Assembly (NCBI RefSeq): GCF_001895005.1
Contig: NZ_BCXH01000002.1
Coordinates: forward strand, 186,001 to 250,000
DNA length: 64,000 nucleotides
DNA from: Rhodococcus yunnanensis NBRC 103083
Lineage (GTDB): Bacteria > Actinomycetota > Actinomycetes > Mycobacteriales > Mycobacteriaceae
Reading direction: 5' to 3'
Part shown: positions 24,273-34,685 of the stretch, one piece after another
Numbering within the stretch: the first letter of the stretch is position 1
Layout of the letters: the number at the start of each line of letters is the position of its first letter
Made by a program: the position numbers and the translations under genes
The notes under the pieces: model-generated
Told to the model about the DNA's origin: nothing
What the model saw: the letters and a program-made list of their open reading frames with translations, nothing else
Database searches by the model: none

Positions 24273-26009
24273 TCACCGACCCCGCTCAGCGGCACCCTCG
24301 GCCTCGGACTCGTCGCCGATCCTCAGTCGCCCGGGCAGCAGTGTGAATGCGGCGATCGCGCCGAGGAACGCACTGCCCGCAGCCGCGACGGACGCAACGT
24401 GCATCCCGTGAACGAATGCGGACTTCGATTCGGCCACGAACGAGGTCAGTTCCGTTTCGGCCTTCTGTTGTTGCTGCGCTTTGACGTCGTCCGGCACCTG
24501 GGCCGCCTCCGGCAGTGATGCGCGCGTCTGCAACGCCTCCGCCGACCTACCTGCGAATTCCAGTGCGCCTCCGATGGATTCGCTGGCATCGGGGCTGACG
24601 AGAGATGTGACCTGTGCGTCGGGCGGCAGCTGGGAGATCACGGCCGCCGGCTGGTCGAGACTCGATGCAAGGGTTGCAGGAGTGTCGGCGCCGAGGTCGC
24701 CGCGGAACGCAACGGCCAGCAGCGAACCCAGAACTGCGACACCGAGTGCGCCTGCCACCTGACGGACGGTGTTGTTGACGGCCGATCCAGCACCGGCCTT
24801 GTCCCGCGGTACCGCCCCCATGATGGCGTTCGTGGCCGGGGTCATCGTCAGACCCATTCCGGATCCGAGGAAGAACATCTGTACTTCCACGACCCACTGC
24901 GGCGTCGTCTCCCCTACGAGCCCGTACGACAGCATCGCGAACGCGAACAACGTCAGACCGAAGCCCGCGACGTAGCGCGCACCGAATCGGTCGGCGAGCC
25001 GGGTCGCCTGGCTAGCCGAGATCATGACGCCCGCCGCGACAGCGATGAGCGCAACGCCTGCAGCCAGCGGCGTGTAGCCGCGGATGGCCTGCAGGTAGTA
25101 CGCCAAGTAGAACGTCGCCCCCATCAGCGAGAAGAACACGAGAGCAATCGAGATCGTGCCCGCCGAGAACTGACGATTCTTGAACAGCGTCACGTCGATC
25201 GTGGGATGCGAACTGCGCCGCTCGAGCACCACGAACAGGGTCAACAGGACGACGCCGAGAACGATGGCGCCGAGGGACCGCCACTGCAGCCAGTCGTTGG
25301 TGTTGCCGCCTTCGATGATTCCGAACACCAGAACGACGAGCGCAACGATGGACAGAATCACCCCGAACGGGTCGATCTTGCCCGGGTTCGGATCCTTCGA
25401 CTCGGGCACCAGTACGACGATGAGCACCACCCCGACGATGACGATCGGAACGTTGACGAGGAAAACCGATCCCCACCAGAAGAATTCGAGCAGCGCACCG
25501 CCGGTGATGGGCCCGAGCGCAATGGCGATTCCCGACGCGGCCGCCCAGATGCCGATAGCCCTCGATCGTTCTTCTGGCTCGAAGACGTTCTGAATTATCG
25601 ACAGCGTCTGGGGTTGCACTGCGGCGGCACCGATGCCCATGAGGGCGCGGTAGACGATGAGTTCGGTCGAACTGTCCGCGGTGGAACACAAGGCGGAGGT
25701 GACGCCGAAGAGGATCATCCCGATGACGAGTGTGCGTTTGCGCCCGACCCGATCGCCCGTGACACCCCACACGATCAGCAGTCCCGCGAAGACCACCGCA
25801 TAGCTGTCCACTGCCCACTGCATCGCGCTCTGCGAGGCGTCCAGATCGGCCTGGATCGTCTTGAGAGCGACGTTGAGGATCGTGTTGTCGAGAATGACGA
25901 CGAGGAGGCAGATGACCATCACCGCCAGAATCCACCACCGCCGTCGGAACACGCTGTCCTCGTGCGTCGATGATCCCGGCACGTGCCGATCAGTCCGTGT
26001 GCGATCCAT
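24273..26009 (-). CDS. DHA2-family (EmrB/QacA-type) MFS efflux transporter, 14 TM segments
   Basis: The 578-residue product has the DHA2 length and order. Early motifs are VILDNTILNVALKTI (motif D1) and GDRVGRKRTLVIG (motif A), with the antiporter motif C region in ASGIAIALGPITGGALLEFF. A ~70-residue periplasmic segment before the last helix is typical. It exports hydrophobic drugs or metabolites by proton exchange; the substrate is unknown. The ATG start is used. It converges with the sirtuin gene and lies downstream of proB in the same direction with a 111-base gap. No local TetR-type repressor is present. Confidence 0.92.
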   Translation of the reverse strand: MDRTRTDRHVPGSSTHEDSVFRRRWWILAVMVICLLVVILDNTILNVALKTIQADLDASQSAMQWAVDSYAVVFAGLLIVWGVTGDRVGRKRTLVIGMILFGVTSALCSTADSSTELIVYRALMGIGAAAVQPQTLSIIQNVFEPEERSRAIGIWAAASGIAIALGPITGGALLEFFWWGSVFLVNVPIVIVGVVLIVVLVPESKDPNPGKIDPFGVILSIVALVVLVFGIIEGGNTNDWLQWRSLGAIVLGVVLLTLFVVLERRSSHPTIDVTLFKNRQFSAGTISIALVFFSLMGATFYLAYYLQAIRGYTPLAAGVALIAVAAGVMISASQATRLADRFGARYVAGFGLTLFAFAMLSYGLVGETTPQWVVEVQMFFLGSGMGLTMTPATNAIMGAVPRDKAGAGSAVNNTVRQVAGALGVAVLGSLLAVAFRGDLGADTPATLASSLDQPAAVISQLPPDAQVTSLVSPDASESIGGALEFAGRSAEALQTRASLPEAAQVPDDVKAQQQQKAETELTSFVAESKSAFVHGMHVASVAAAGSAFLGAIAAFTLLPGRLRIGDESEAEGAAERGR

Positions 26010-26120
26010 GTGCGTGCTCCCACCGTCGATGCGTGAATCTCATCGAACTGCGCAATCACGCCGACCGCAACACCGTGGTGCCCGAAGCGGACCCCTTTGT
26101 CCGGTATGCGCGGAAATCAG

Positions 26121-27263
26121 TCAGTTGGGGACCAGATCGTCGGCATGAACGACCGGTCGCTGGAACTCCTGGGACAGATCACTGCTCGATCGTCCGAGCA
26201 TTCCGGTGAGCTCCGAGGCGTCGTACGCCACGACGCCACGTGCGATCACCGCTCCGCCCGGATCGACGAGGGAGACCACGTCGCCGCCGTAGAACCGGCC
26301 GGTGACCCCGGTGATACCCGCTGACAGCAACGATCGCCGCTTGGTCACGACGGCCGCCACCGCGCCTGCGTCGAGGTGAAGTTCCCCTGCGACGTCGGCG
26401 GCGTGCCGCACCCAGAACTTCCGGGCCGACAATCGACTCGGCCGCGCCCTGAATGCGGTTCCGACGCCTGCGGTCGTGAGTGCACCGCTCGCGTCCGATG
26501 CTGCGGCGAGCAGCACCGGCACACCGGCGTCGGCAGCCAGTCGTGCTGCGGACAGCTTGGATGCCATACCACCGGTTCCCAGTGCTCCACCCGAGCCTGC
26601 GACGACACCGTCGAGATCTTCGGGACTGTCGACCTCGGGGATCAGTACAGCGTGGCCCTTGCGTGGATCTCCGTCGTACAGTCCTTCGACGTCCGACAGC
26701 AGTACCAGTGCATCGGCTCCGACCAGATGGGCGACGAGAGCCGCAAGTCGATCGTTGTCGCCGAAGCGGATCTCCGCCGTGGCCACCGTGTCGTTCTCGT
26801 TGACGATCGCCACGGCACCGAGTGACCGCAATCGGTCGAGGGTGCGTTGCGCGTTGCGGTGATTGGTTCGCCTGGCGATGTCCTCTGCCGTCAACAACAC
26901 CTGCCCGACCGTGCGGTCGTAGCGAGCGAACGATGTACCCCATGCATGCGCAAGCGCAAGTTGCCCGACGCTGGCTGCAGCCTGCTTCGTCGCCAGATCC
27001 CTTGGGCGCTTGGTCAATCCCAGCGGAGCTATGCCCGCGCCTATGGCACCGGACGACACGACGACGACGTCGGTACCGGCACGCATACGCGCTTCGACGG
27101 CATCTGCGAGGCGATCCAGCCGCTCGATATCAAGGCCGCCGACGAGCGAGGTGAGCGCCGACGATCCGATCTTGACGACGATGCGCTTGGCAGCAGCCAC
27201 CTGGGATCTGGTGGGAGAGAACACACGTGCGGCCGAATCCGACTCAGCCGCCACGTCGGTCAT
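26121..27263 (-). CDS. proB: Glutamate 5-kinase
   Basis: ProB phosphorylates glutamate to start proline synthesis and is normally feedback-inhibited by proline. The 380-residue product has the amino-acid-kinase domain ([30 protein letters not shown] region, [20 protein letters not shown]) and a C-terminal PUA domain with [15 protein letters not shown]. It starts at an ATG overlapping the obg stop as ATGA, so the two are coupled. The partner proA is at the far left edge of the window. Proline and ectoine synthesis both draw on glutamate/aspartate and both serve osmoprotection. Confidence 0.97.
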   Translation of the reverse strand: MTDVAAESDSAARVFSPTRSQVAAAKRIVVKIGSSALTSLVGGLDIERLDRLADAVEARMRAGTDVVVVSSGAIGAGIAPLGLTKRPRDLATKQAAASVGQLALAHAWGTSFARYDRTVGQVLLTAEDIARRTNHRNAQRTLDRLRSLGAVAIVNENDTVATAEIRFGDNDRLAALVAHLVGADALVLLSDVEGLYDGDPRKGHAVLIPEVDSPEDLDGVVAGSGGALGTGGMASKLSAARLAADAGVPVLLAAASDASGALTTAGVGTAFRARPSRLSARKFWVRHAADVAGELHLDAGAVAAVVTKRRSLLSAGITGVTGRFYGGDVVSLVDPGGAVIARGVVAYDASELTGMLGRSSSDLSQEFQRPVVHADDLVPN

Positions 27264-28708
27264 TCCTCGGTGTCGAGCCCACGCCGGACTCGACGCGCAT
27301 GCTTACGTTCGTCTGCGCCGATGCGCTCCACCTGATCGAGGCGTGCATCGGTGCCGCGTCCCGTCCTGGTGATCTCCACGCCCGCGGCCGTCTGCGGCTC
27401 CCAGTCGAACGAGACGTCGCCGATAGTCACCGATGCGCCGGGTTCAGCGCCCTGCTTGATGAGAGCGTCCTCGACGCCCAGACGAGCCAGGCGATCGGCG
27501 AGGTAGCCGACGGCCTCGTCGTTGCTGAACTGCGTCTGCCGCACCCATCGCTCGGGACGAGTGCCGAGAACGACGAACCCACCGGGAACGTCGGGATCCT
27601 TGATGACCTGGAAGCCTTCCTCGTTGCGCGCGACGGGACGCAGAACCGGTCGGCGTGGCTCGGCCGGCGGGTGCGCGATGCGGTAGTCGGCGACCATCTT
27701 GCCGAGCGCGAAGATCAACGGCTTCAAGCCTTCTCGGCTCACTGCCGAGATCGTGAACACAGGCCAACCACGCGCCTCGAATTCCGGGGTGACCATCTCG
27801 GCCAGCTCAGCGGCTTCGGGGATGTCGGCCTTGTTGAGCACGACGATTCGCGGACGGTCGGCGAGGTCGCCCAAGCTCGCATCGCCCAGCAGCGCAGGCT
27901 TGTACGCGGCCAGCTCGGCTTCCAGAGCGTCGACGTCGGAGACCGGGTCGCGGCCGGGATCCAGTGTCGCGCAGTCGACCACGTGAGCCAGCACGGCGGT
28001 GCGCTCGAGGTGCCGGAGAAAATCGAGGCCGAGACCCTTGCCCTGGCTCGCACCGGGAATCAACCCGGGAACATCGGCCACCGTGTACGTGGTGTCACCG
28101 CTCGACACGACGCCGAGATTGGGCACCAATGTGGTGAACGGGTAGTCGGCGATCTTCGGCTTGGCGGCCGACAGCACCGATACCAGTGACGACTTTCCTG
28201 CGGACGGGAAGCCGACCAGACCGATGTCGGCCACCGACTTGAGTTCGAGTATCAGATCGCGTTCGATGCCTTCTTCGCCCAGCAGCGCGAACCCGGGCGC
28301 TCGGCGGGCCTTCGAGGCCAAGGCCGCGTTTCCTAGCCCGCCACGGCCGCCCGGCGCAGCATCGAATCTGGTGCCCTCGCCGATCATGTCCGCGAGAATG
28401 CGGCCGTCCTTGTCGAGAACGACGGTGCCGTCGGGGACTTTGAGGATGAGGTCCTCGCCGTTGGCCCCTTCTCGGTTGCCGCCCATGCCCTGGGTTCCGT
28501 TGCTTCCCTTGGCGTGCGAGTGGAAGTGGAAGTCGAGGAGTGTGTGCACACTGCTGTCGACGACGAAGATGACGCCGCCGCCCTGGCCACCGTTTCCACC
28601 GTCCGGGCCACCGAGTGGTTTGAACTTCTCGCGATGAACCGAAGAGCAGCCGTTGCCGCCTTTACCGGCGCTGACGTGCAGCACCACGCGGTCTATGAAT
28701 CGTGACAT
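27260..28708 (-). CDS. obg: GTPase Obg/CgtA
   Basis: This essential ribosome-associated GTPase acts in 50S maturation and stress signalling. The 482-residue product has the Gly-rich Obg fold at residues 1-160 ([13 protein letters not shown]), the G domain from about 160 (P-loop [22 protein letters not shown]) and a C-terminal OCT domain. It starts at ATG 28708. It is followed by proB with a four-base overlap and separated from rpmA by a hairpin. Confidence 0.97.
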   Translation of the reverse strand: MSRFIDRVVLHVSAGKGGNGCSSVHREKFKPLGGPDGGNGGQGGGVIFVVDSSVHTLLDFHFHSHAKGSNGTQGMGGNREGANGEDLILKVPDGTVVLDKDGRILADMIGEGTRFDAAPGGRGGLGNAALASKARRAPGFALLGEEGIERDLILELKSVADIGLVGFPSAGKSSLVSVLSAAKPKIADYPFTTLVPNLGVVSSGDTTYTVADVPGLIPGASQGKGLGLDFLRHLERTAVLAHVVDCATLDPGRDPVSDVDALEAELAAYKPALLGDASLGDLADRPRIVVLNKADIPEAAELAEMVTPEFEARGWPVFTISAVSREGLKPLIFALGKMVADYRIAHPPAEPRRPVLRPVARNEEGFQVIKDPDVPGGFVVLGTRPERWVRQTQFSNDEAVGYLADRLARLGVEDALIKQGAEPGASVTIGDVSFDWEPQTAAGVEITRTGRGTDARLDQVERIGADERKHARRVRRGLDTEE

Positions 28709-28770
28709 GGCTGCCTTCGATCCTTCCTCGATCTCTCGACCGAAATGTTCGATGCCCTCGAAATACGATA

Positions 28771-28805
28771 AGGGCGGACCGGGTTGAATGACCCTGGTCC
28801 GCCCT
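28771..28805. terminator. Hairpin between rpmA and obg
   Basis: Arms AGGGCGGACC (28771-28780) and GGTCCGCCCT (28796-28805) enclose a further GGG/CCC pairing. On the minus strand it follows rpmA by about 70 bases and precedes obg. It is likely a terminator or partial attenuator for the rplU-rpmA transcript. Confidence 0.75.
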
Positions 28806-28873
28806 CGTCGTCGAGCTTGGGCGCGTGTACGGCCCCCTTCAGGAGCCGCTCACGCAGATAGTGCAGCTTCGGA

Positions 28874-29137
28874 CTAGGCCTCTACTGCGACCGGAACGAT
28901 GTTCACGGTCTTGCGTCCACGCTTGGCGCCGAACTCCACTGCGCCTGCGGACAGAGCGAACAGAGTGTCGTCGCCGCCACGGCCGACATTGACACCGGGG
29001 TGGAAGTGCGTGCCGCGCTGACGAACCAGGATCTCGCCTGCGCTGACTGTCTGGCCGCCGAAACGCTTGACGCCGAGGCGCTGTGCATTCGAATCGCGAC
29101 CGTTACGGGAGCTTGATGCACCCTTCTTATGTGCCAT
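28874..29137 (-). CDS. rpmA: 50S ribosomal protein L27
   Basis: L27 is an 87-residue basic protein near the peptidyl-transferase centre. It begins [24 protein letters not shown], split here as the mobile N-terminal tail and the KRFGGQ core, and includes [15 protein letters not shown]. There is no N-terminal extension of the type cleaved in Firmicutes. It follows rplU by 67 bases in the same operon. Confidence 0.98.
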   Translation of the reverse strand: MAHKKGASSSRNGRDSNAQRLGVKRFGGQTVSAGEILVRQRGTHFHPGVNVGRGGDDTLFALSAGAVEFGAKRGRKTVNIVPVAVEA

Positions 29138-29204
29138 GTGCGTACCCTCCTCGGGTAAGAAGAACGCCAGCTCCGTCGAAGAAACCGGCAGTGAAGAAAC
29201 TTCG

Positions 29205-29516
29205 TTACTTGATACCGGTGACCTTGAGGACGGTCAGCTTCTGCCTGTGTCCCTGACGCTTGTGGTATCCGGTCTTGTTCTTGAACTTGTGGATGCGGAT
29301 CTTCGGGCCCTTGGTGTGCTCGACGATCTCGCCGGCGACGGAGATCTTCGCCAACTTGTCTGCATCTGTGGTCAGGTCGGATCCGTCTACGACGAGGACC
29401 GGAGCAAGCGAGACAGCAGTGCCGGGCGCTCCCTCGATCTTCTCGACCTTGACGAGGTCACCAACAGCGACCTTGTACTGCTTTCCGCCGGTCTTGACGA
29501 TCGCGTACGTTGCCAT
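29205..29516 (-). CDS. rplU: 50S ribosomal protein L21
   Basis: L21 is a 103-residue 23S rRNA-binding protein. It opens [16 protein letters not shown] and ends [11 protein letters not shown]. The frame is open upstream to 29654, but the ATG at 29516 matches all family members, and the upstream part is promoter/leader. It heads the rplU-rpmA unit. Confidence 0.98.
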   Translation of the reverse strand: MATYAIVKTGGKQYKVAVGDLVKVEKIEGAPGTAVSLAPVLVVDGSDLTTDADKLAKISVAGEIVEHTKGPKIRIHKFKNKTGYHKRQGHRQKLTVLKVTGIK

Positions 29517-29700
29517 CGGAGGGCTACCCCTTGCTTCTTCGAACTTGCTCGCGCTGCCCAGGGCAACACGACTGGTCTGATCCTGCGTGTGTTTCTGCTT
29601 CCGAGTGTGAACGTTTGCTCGGCCTTCACACCGAAACGGCGTGGATACAGGCACGGCAGAACAGTGTCACCGGGAGCGACTTATCAAGGTTACGGCAGAC

Positions 29701-29723
29701 GGGCAGTCGTGGTCAAACTGCCC
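29701..29723. terminator. Small hairpin downstream of rne
   Basis: GGGCAGT (29701-29707) and ACTGCCC (29717-29723) enclose nine bases, starting 13 bases after the rne stop on the minus strand. It is a modest stem without a T-run, so a tentative terminator for rne upstream of the rplU promoter. Confidence 0.5.
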
Positions 29724-29735
29724 ATCCGCTGACCG

Positions 29736-32700
29736 TCACGCGTCCACGGGGGGACCTGCCGGCCGGGCCGCTGCCCGACGTCGGCGAGGCTTCGTGACCG
29801 GTGGTTCCGCCACCACAGGCGTGGTGTCGACCTGCGGTTGCGTCGTCACCGCAGGCGCGGCAACCGTCGCTGCCGGTTCATCGTGCGGTGTCGCGGGAAT
29901 CACGAACACGGTCCCCGCGTCGGGAGCCTCCGAGGTGGGCGCTGCGGCCTTGCGAGCCACTCGCCTACCCCGCCGGGCTTTGACAACCGGAACATCAGCA
30001 GCCACTGGCTCCGTCGACCCAGCCGGTTCCTCCGCAGCCGGTTCCTCCGCAGCCGGTTCGACAGCGGACGCGCCGTTTCGACCCGGCGCAGACGCAGGCG
30101 CATCTTCGGCCGGGTTCGCCGCGGTCGCTGCTGCAGTGTCGCCCTCGGACTCGACCGCGTCCGGCGTTTCAGGCGATTCCGTGCTCTCACCGTGCACCGC
30201 AGCCACATCGGCCGCGTCGATGATCCTCGGAGTCGTCTCGACACCCGACGCGTCGTCGACCTTGTCCACCACGTCCGCGGGCGTCACGTCTTCGACCACC
30301 TCGTCGTGGTGTGCAGCCATCGCGAGCGCCACCGGATGGGCCCTCTTGACCGACGGATCGACAGCGTGTTCGTGCTGCGGTTCCGCGGCAGTGGTGTTCG
30401 GTGTCTGACTCTGAGTGTCGGCCTTGTCGCGGCCGCGACGCTTGCGCTGCGATCCGGACTCGTTGCGAGACGAACCGGACCGCGATTCGGACTCTCCGAC
30501 CTTCGCCTCGACCGGGAACGGATGCACCACGATGCCACGACCTTGGCAGTGCTCACACGTCGTCGAGAACGCCTCGACCAGACCGGTACCGAGCTTCTTG
30601 CGGGTCATCTGGACGAGCCCGAGAGACGTGACCTCGGATACCTGGTGGCGAGTGCGATCACGACCGAGCGCCTCGGTCAGTCTCCGCAGAACGAGATCGC
30701 GGTTGGACTCGAGCACCATGTCGATGAAGTCGACGACGATCATTCCGCCGATATCACGCAGACGCATCTGCCGGACTACCTCTTCGGCGGCTTCCAGGTT
30801 GTTCCTGGTCACCGTTTCCTCGAGGTTGCCGCCCGCACCGGTGAACTTGCCGGTGTTGACGTCGACGACGGTCATCGCCTCGGTCCTGTCGATCACGAGG
30901 GTGCCGCCCGAGGGAAGCCAGACCTTGCGATCGAGCGCCTTGGCGAGCTGTTCGTCGATCCGATGCGCCTCGAACACGTCGGGCCGGCCGGAGTCGGCGA
31001 CGAAGCGTTCGAGCTTCGGCAGCATGTCCGACGCCACCGTCTCGATGTACGAGGAGGTGGTCTCCCACGCCTTGTCACCTTCGATGACAAGCTTGACGAA
31101 GTCCTCGTTGAACAGGTCACGGATGACCTTGACCAGCAGATCGGGCTCTTCGTACAGCGCTTGCGGCTGGCTGCCCTTGCCTGTCTCTGCCTTCGCCGAG
31201 TTCTCCTCGATGCTTGCCCACTGAGCCTGCAACCGTTCGACGTCCCGGGCCAGCTCTTCCTCGCTGACACCTTCGGCGGCGGTACGGATGATGACACCGG
31301 CCTCGGGCGGAACGATCTCGCGCAGAATTTCCTTCAGTCGCTTCCGCTCGGTGTCGGGAAGCTTGCGGCTGATCCCCGTCGAGCTTCCGCCCGGCACGTA
31401 GACCAGGTAGCGACCCGCGAGTGAGAGCTGCGTCGTCAACCGAGCGCCCTTGTGCCCGACCGGATCCTTGCTCACCTGCACGAGCACCTGGTCGCCCGGC
31501 TTGAGAGCCTGCTCGATCTTGCGGGAGTTGCCGCCGAGACCGGCCGCATCCCAGTTGACTTCGCCTGCGTACAGAACACCGTTGCGGCCACGCCCGATGT
31601 CGACGAACGCTGCTTCCATGCTCGGCAGCACGTTCTGCACGCGACCGAGATAGACGTTTCCGACCATCGACGCCGACGCACTGCTCGTCACGAAGTGCTC
31701 GACGAGCACACCGTCCTCGAGAACTGCGACCTGTGTGGTGACCCCGTGATCGGGGAACGACTTCTCCCGAACGACCATGACGCGATCGACCGACTCACGA
31801 CGAGCCAGGAACTCGGACTCGGTCAGAATCGGCGGACGACGACGACCTGCGTCACGCCCGTCGCGGCGGCGCTGACGCTTGGCCTCCAGCCGCGTCGACC
31901 CTGTGATGCCCTGGACTTCGTCCTTGTTGCGCGGCTTGTTGCGCGGCTCGCGCTCGTGCACCACGGTGTTCGGTGGGTCGTCCTCGGAGGACGCTGCGTC
32001 ACTCGACGCATCGCCGGAGCTGCGACGACGCCGACGACGACGCCTGCGACGGCTCGAGCCGTCCGAGTTCTCGTCGTCATCCTGATCCGACGACCCGTCG
32101 GAGGACGCGTCGGAAGCGTCTTCGGCATCCGCATCGGCATCCTGCTCGCCGTCACTGTCGGTCGAGCTGTCGCTGGACCGCGACCGACTGCGCCGACGCG
32201 TGCGCCGCTCCCCCGAAGGCTTGTCCGTGCTCTCGGTCTCGGTGGTGCCGGTGGAGTCGTCGCCATCTGCAGGCGAGTCCGCCTCCGAGGATGCCTCGGA
32301 GTCCACGGTCGTATCGGTGACCGCGGTCGTGTCGGTGACCGCGGTCGTGTCGGTGTTCACGGTCGTGTCGGTAGCCGAGGACGACTCGTCATCGGTCTGA
32401 TCCGAGTCGTCTCCGGATTGCTCTCCTCGGCCACGTCCGCGACCACGACGACCGCGGCGACGTCGCCGCGGCTGCGACTGGTCGTCACCGTCGTCGGCGT
32501 TGTCGGAACCATCGGCGTCGGCGTCAGTCGCATCGGCTGTGTCGGTCGACTCCGAGGGAGCTTCCACCGACTGCGTCTGCGCTGGAGTCGATTCCTCTGG
32601 TGTCGCCTCGGTTTCCGCTTCGGACGTGACAGGGACTTCAGGCGTGGCGGGAGCAGCGTCGGTGACGGAGGCAGTGACGGGGATCGTCGTGGAATCCGAC

Positions 32701-33302
32701 GCCTGCTCGTCGGCCGGCCCTGCGGCCTTGCGGCTGCGGCGACGCTTCGGCGGTGTCTCGGCAGGCGCCTCCGCCTGCAGGAACAGCGGCGTGGCGAACG
32801 GCTGGCGAGCGGGAGCCTCGGATTCCGGCTCGGCAATGGACGAGAACAGATCGGCGACCTTCTCGGCCTCTGCAGCCTCGGCCACCTTCTCGGCCTCTGC
32901 AGGCTCGGCCACCTTCTCGGCCGCGGGCTCGACGGCGGGAGCCACGGCAGGTTCGGTCACAGCAGGTTCGGTGACAGCAGGTAAGTCTTCGACGACCTCA
33001 GGGAGCACCGTCTCCGGCGAAGCCGTGTCATCAGGAGATGTGTCATCGGGAGCGGTGAAGGAGGCGTGCACGGTGTGCGCGACGTCGCGGCCGAGGCTCG
33101 ACTGCGCGCTGCGGGCCTCGATACCGAGTTCACCGAGTTTGGCGAGCACCTGCTTGCTGGTGACGCCGATGATCTTGGCGAGCGCATGCACGCGAAGACG
33201 GTCGGGGAACGTAGGAGTTCGGTCGGCCGACGTCACGTCGTCACCGGCTGAACTTCCCGTGTTCGAATTCTGTACATCTTCGGGCGGGGCTTGATCGGCC
33301 AC
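29736..33302 (-). CDS. rne: Ribonuclease E/G with long disordered flanks and an IF2-N-like N-terminus
   Basis: This endoribonuclease for mRNA decay and rRNA/tRNA processing has 1188 residues. Residues ~33-75 (FPDRLRVHALAKIIGVTSKQ, then LAKLGELGIEARS) resemble the IF2 N-terminal domain. Residues ~80-480 are low-complexity, acidic and Arg-rich, with repeated TAVTDT units. The catalytic core at ~500-900 has the S1 domain (YLGRVQNVLPSMEAAFVDIGR), the Mg-binding DFIDMV block and the CEHCQGRG zinc link. The tail beyond is Ala/Pro/Glu-rich with basic stretches. It starts at a GTG. The flanks are probably RNA- and partner-binding. Confidence 0.94.
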   Translation of the reverse strand: MADQAPPEDVQNSNTGSSAGDDVTSADRTPTFPDRLRVHALAKIIGVTSKQVLAKLGELGIEARSAQSSLGRDVAHTVHASFTAPDDTSPDDTASPETVLPEVVEDLPAVTEPAVTEPAVAPAVEPAAEKVAEPAEAEKVAEAAEAEKVADLFSSIAEPESEAPARQPFATPLFLQAEAPAETPPKRRRSRKAAGPADEQASDSTTIPVTASVTDAAPATPEVPVTSEAETEATPEESTPAQTQSVEAPSESTDTADATDADADGSDNADDGDDQSQPRRRRRGRRGRGRGRGEQSGDDSDQTDDESSSATDTTVNTDTTAVTDTTAVTDTTVDSEASSEADSPADGDDSTGTTETESTDKPSGERRTRRRSRSRSSDSSTDSDGEQDADADAEDASDASSDGSSDQDDDENSDGSSRRRRRRRRRRSSGDASSDAASSEDDPPNTVVHEREPRNKPRNKDEVQGITGSTRLEAKRQRRRDGRDAGRRRPPILTESEFLARRESVDRVMVVREKSFPDHGVTTQVAVLEDGVLVEHFVTSSASASMVGNVYLGRVQNVLPSMEAAFVDIGRGRNGVLYAGEVNWDAAGLGGNSRKIEQALKPGDQVLVQVSKDPVGHKGARLTTQLSLAGRYLVYVPGGSSTGISRKLPDTERKRLKEILREIVPPEAGVIIRTAAEGVSEEELARDVERLQAQWASIEENSAKAETGKGSQPQALYEEPDLLVKVIRDLFNEDFVKLVIEGDKAWETTSSYIETVASDMLPKLERFVADSGRPDVFEAHRIDEQLAKALDRKVWLPSGGTLVIDRTEAMTVVDVNTGKFTGAGGNLEETVTRNNLEAAEEVVRQMRLRDIGGMIVVDFIDMVLESNRDLVLRRLTEALGRDRTRHQVSEVTSLGLVQMTRKKLGTGLVEAFSTTCEHCQGRGIVVHPFPVEAKVGESESRSGSSRNESGSQRKRRGRDKADTQSQTPNTTAAEPQHEHAVDPSVKRAHPVALAMAAHHDEVVEDVTPADVVDKVDDASGVETTPRIIDAADVAAVHGESTESPETPDAVESEGDTAAATAANPAEDAPASAPGRNGASAVEPAAEEPAAEEPAGSTEPVAADVPVVKARRGRRVARKAAAPTSEAPDAGTVFVIPATPHDEPAATVAAPAVTTQPQVDTTPVVAEPPVTKPRRRRAAARPAGPPVDA

Positions 33303-33750
33303 GTAATCTCCTCGGGCCCCCGGGCGCGTTCACCTGCTGAGCTGGTCGGTGTGACGCGGCCACGCGGGGGCAATCCTTGTGGTCTGACACCGGTATGGCG
33401 TCAGTTCGTTCGGTTCCGCTCCGCGCCTGATGCTCTGTTCACCGGTGGTGTTCGGTGCGCCGAGCGCGGTGCCTGGCTGGATGGCTGTTATGCCTGCGAA
33501 TCCGAGCGCCTGATCATCAAGCATGCAATCCACGTGGCACTGACGATCCACGCGTACGGCAGCGATGACGGGCATCGAACTGCAGGGTCATCCGGTTGCT
33601 TTCGCGAGAGCGACACTGGGGTGACGTTCCCGAGGTACTGCATCCAGATTGTTTTCGGTCGATCTTGCTTTTCGTTGTCGATCTGTCGTTCGGTGAAGCA
33701 TGTGTTGTGAAAGCAACCACCACGAGTATCCCACACCGGCCGAACCGAAC
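33303..33750. other. Long non-coding stretch upstream of rne
   Basis: About 450 bases separate the rne start from the ndk terminator. Open frames here are short and have no recognisable product. It probably contains the rne promoter and a long 5' leader on the minus strand, which in RNase E genes of other bacteria mediates autoregulation. No clear promoter hexamers could be fixed. Confidence 0.5.
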
Positions 33751-33790
33751 CCGCCACGCCGCTCCGATCACAGGATCGGCGGCGTGGCGG
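33751..33790. terminator. Strong hairpin downstream of ndk
   Basis: Left arm 33751-33769 and right arm 33774-33790 pair over 12 bases (CCGCCACGCCGC) and five bases (CGATC) with a two-base bulge and an ACAG loop. It lies 38 bases after the ndk stop on the minus strand and would end the valS-folC-DUF4233-ndk transcript. Confidence 0.8.
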
Positions 33791-33827
33791 AGTTGTCGGA
33801 ACCAGGAGTTCTACATCGGGTGAACGG

Positions 33828-34241
33828 TCAGGAAAGCCCGGGGAACCACAGCGCGATCTCACGGTCGGCGGACTCGACCGAGTCGGAGCCGTGCACGAGG
33901 TTCTGCTGCCCGTCCAACGCGAGGTCCCCGCGGATGGTGCCGGGCACCGCCTTCTCCACCGGATCTGTTCCACCGGCGATCTGCCGGAATGCTGCAATGG
34001 CCCGTGGGCCTTCCAACACGGCAGCCACCACAGGACCGGAGGTGATGAAGTCGAGCAGCGTCGGGAAGAAGGGCTTGCCGTCGTGTTCGGCGTAGTGAGC
34101 TCGCGCCAGCTCGAGCGAAACGGTCTTGAGCTCGAGTGCGGTGATGCTCAGTCCCTTCTTCTCGATCCGGCCGAGGATCTCTCCTACGTATCGGCGGGCA
34201 ACTCCATCGGGCTTGATCAGTACAAGGGTGCGCTCAGTCAC
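33828..34241 (-). CDS. ndk: Nucleoside diphosphate kinase
   Basis: Ndk transfers gamma-phosphate from ATP to other NDPs. The 137-residue product starts [17 protein letters not shown], with the phosphate-binding Lys in IKPDG. Typical family features follow, including [14 protein letters not shown]; the catalytic His is in the [12 protein letters not shown] segment near residue 117. I use the GTG at 34241 rather than the GTG at 34247, since [14 protein letters not shown] is the family consensus. It follows the DUF4233 gene in the same direction. Confidence 0.96.
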   Translation of the reverse strand: MTERTLVLIKPDGVARRYVGEILGRIEKKGLSITALELKTVSLELARAHYAEHDGKPFFPTLLDFITSGPVVAAVLEGPRAIAAFRQIAGGTDPVEKAVPGTIRGDLALDGQQNLVHGSDSVESADREIALWFPGLS

Positions 34242-34280
34242 GCCCACAGACAGTAGTGGAAGGCCGCGGCGAGCCGATCG

Positions 34281-34685
34281 TCAGTCCCGTTGCCCACGCA
34301 ACAAACCGCGATCGATGCGTCGCGTGATGTCCTTACGCAGATACAGCAGATACGCCCACACGGCAGCGAAGATGACCGCGACTATGCCGATCGACAGGTG
34401 CACGAACACTCCGAGCAGTAGGAGAACCTGAAGACCCAGGTTGATCTGCATGGCCTGAGGCCTGCGTTGCATTCCGGACGCCACGATCATGAGTACGGCG
34501 AGTCCGACGATGTAGGTGATCGACAACCAGCTCAGTCCACCACCGACCGTGGACACGACCGGCAGCGCCAACAACACCACGATCACTTCCAGCACGAGTG
34601 TGCCCGCGCACACTCCGCGAAAGCCCTTCCACGGGTCGGTGGTCGGGGGTTTGAACTGCGATTGCTCGTGTTCGCCCTCGGTCAT
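34281..34685 (-). CDS. DUF4233 family small membrane protein
   Basis: The 134-residue product has four predicted helices (for example VLEVIVVLLALPVV and LGLQVLLLLGVFVHLSIGI) and a positively charged C-terminus. The start ATG overlaps the folC stop as ATGA. This folC-DUF4233-ndk order is conserved in Mycobacteriales (Rv2447c-Rv2445c). No enzymatic motif is visible and the function is unknown. Confidence 0.9.
   Translation of the reverse strand: MTEGEHEQSQFKPPTTDPWKGFRGVCAGTLVLEVIVVLLALPVVSTVGGGLSWLSITYIVGLAVLMIVASGMQRRPQAMQINLGLQVLLLLGVFVHLSIGIVAVIFAAVWAYLLYLRKDITRRIDRGLLRGQRD

Noticed and set aside
29838-32984. Long plus-strand open frames opposite rne (29838-31424 and 31452-32984)
   Set aside because: They are shadows of the RNase E gene; their low-complexity content mirrors the rne repeats.
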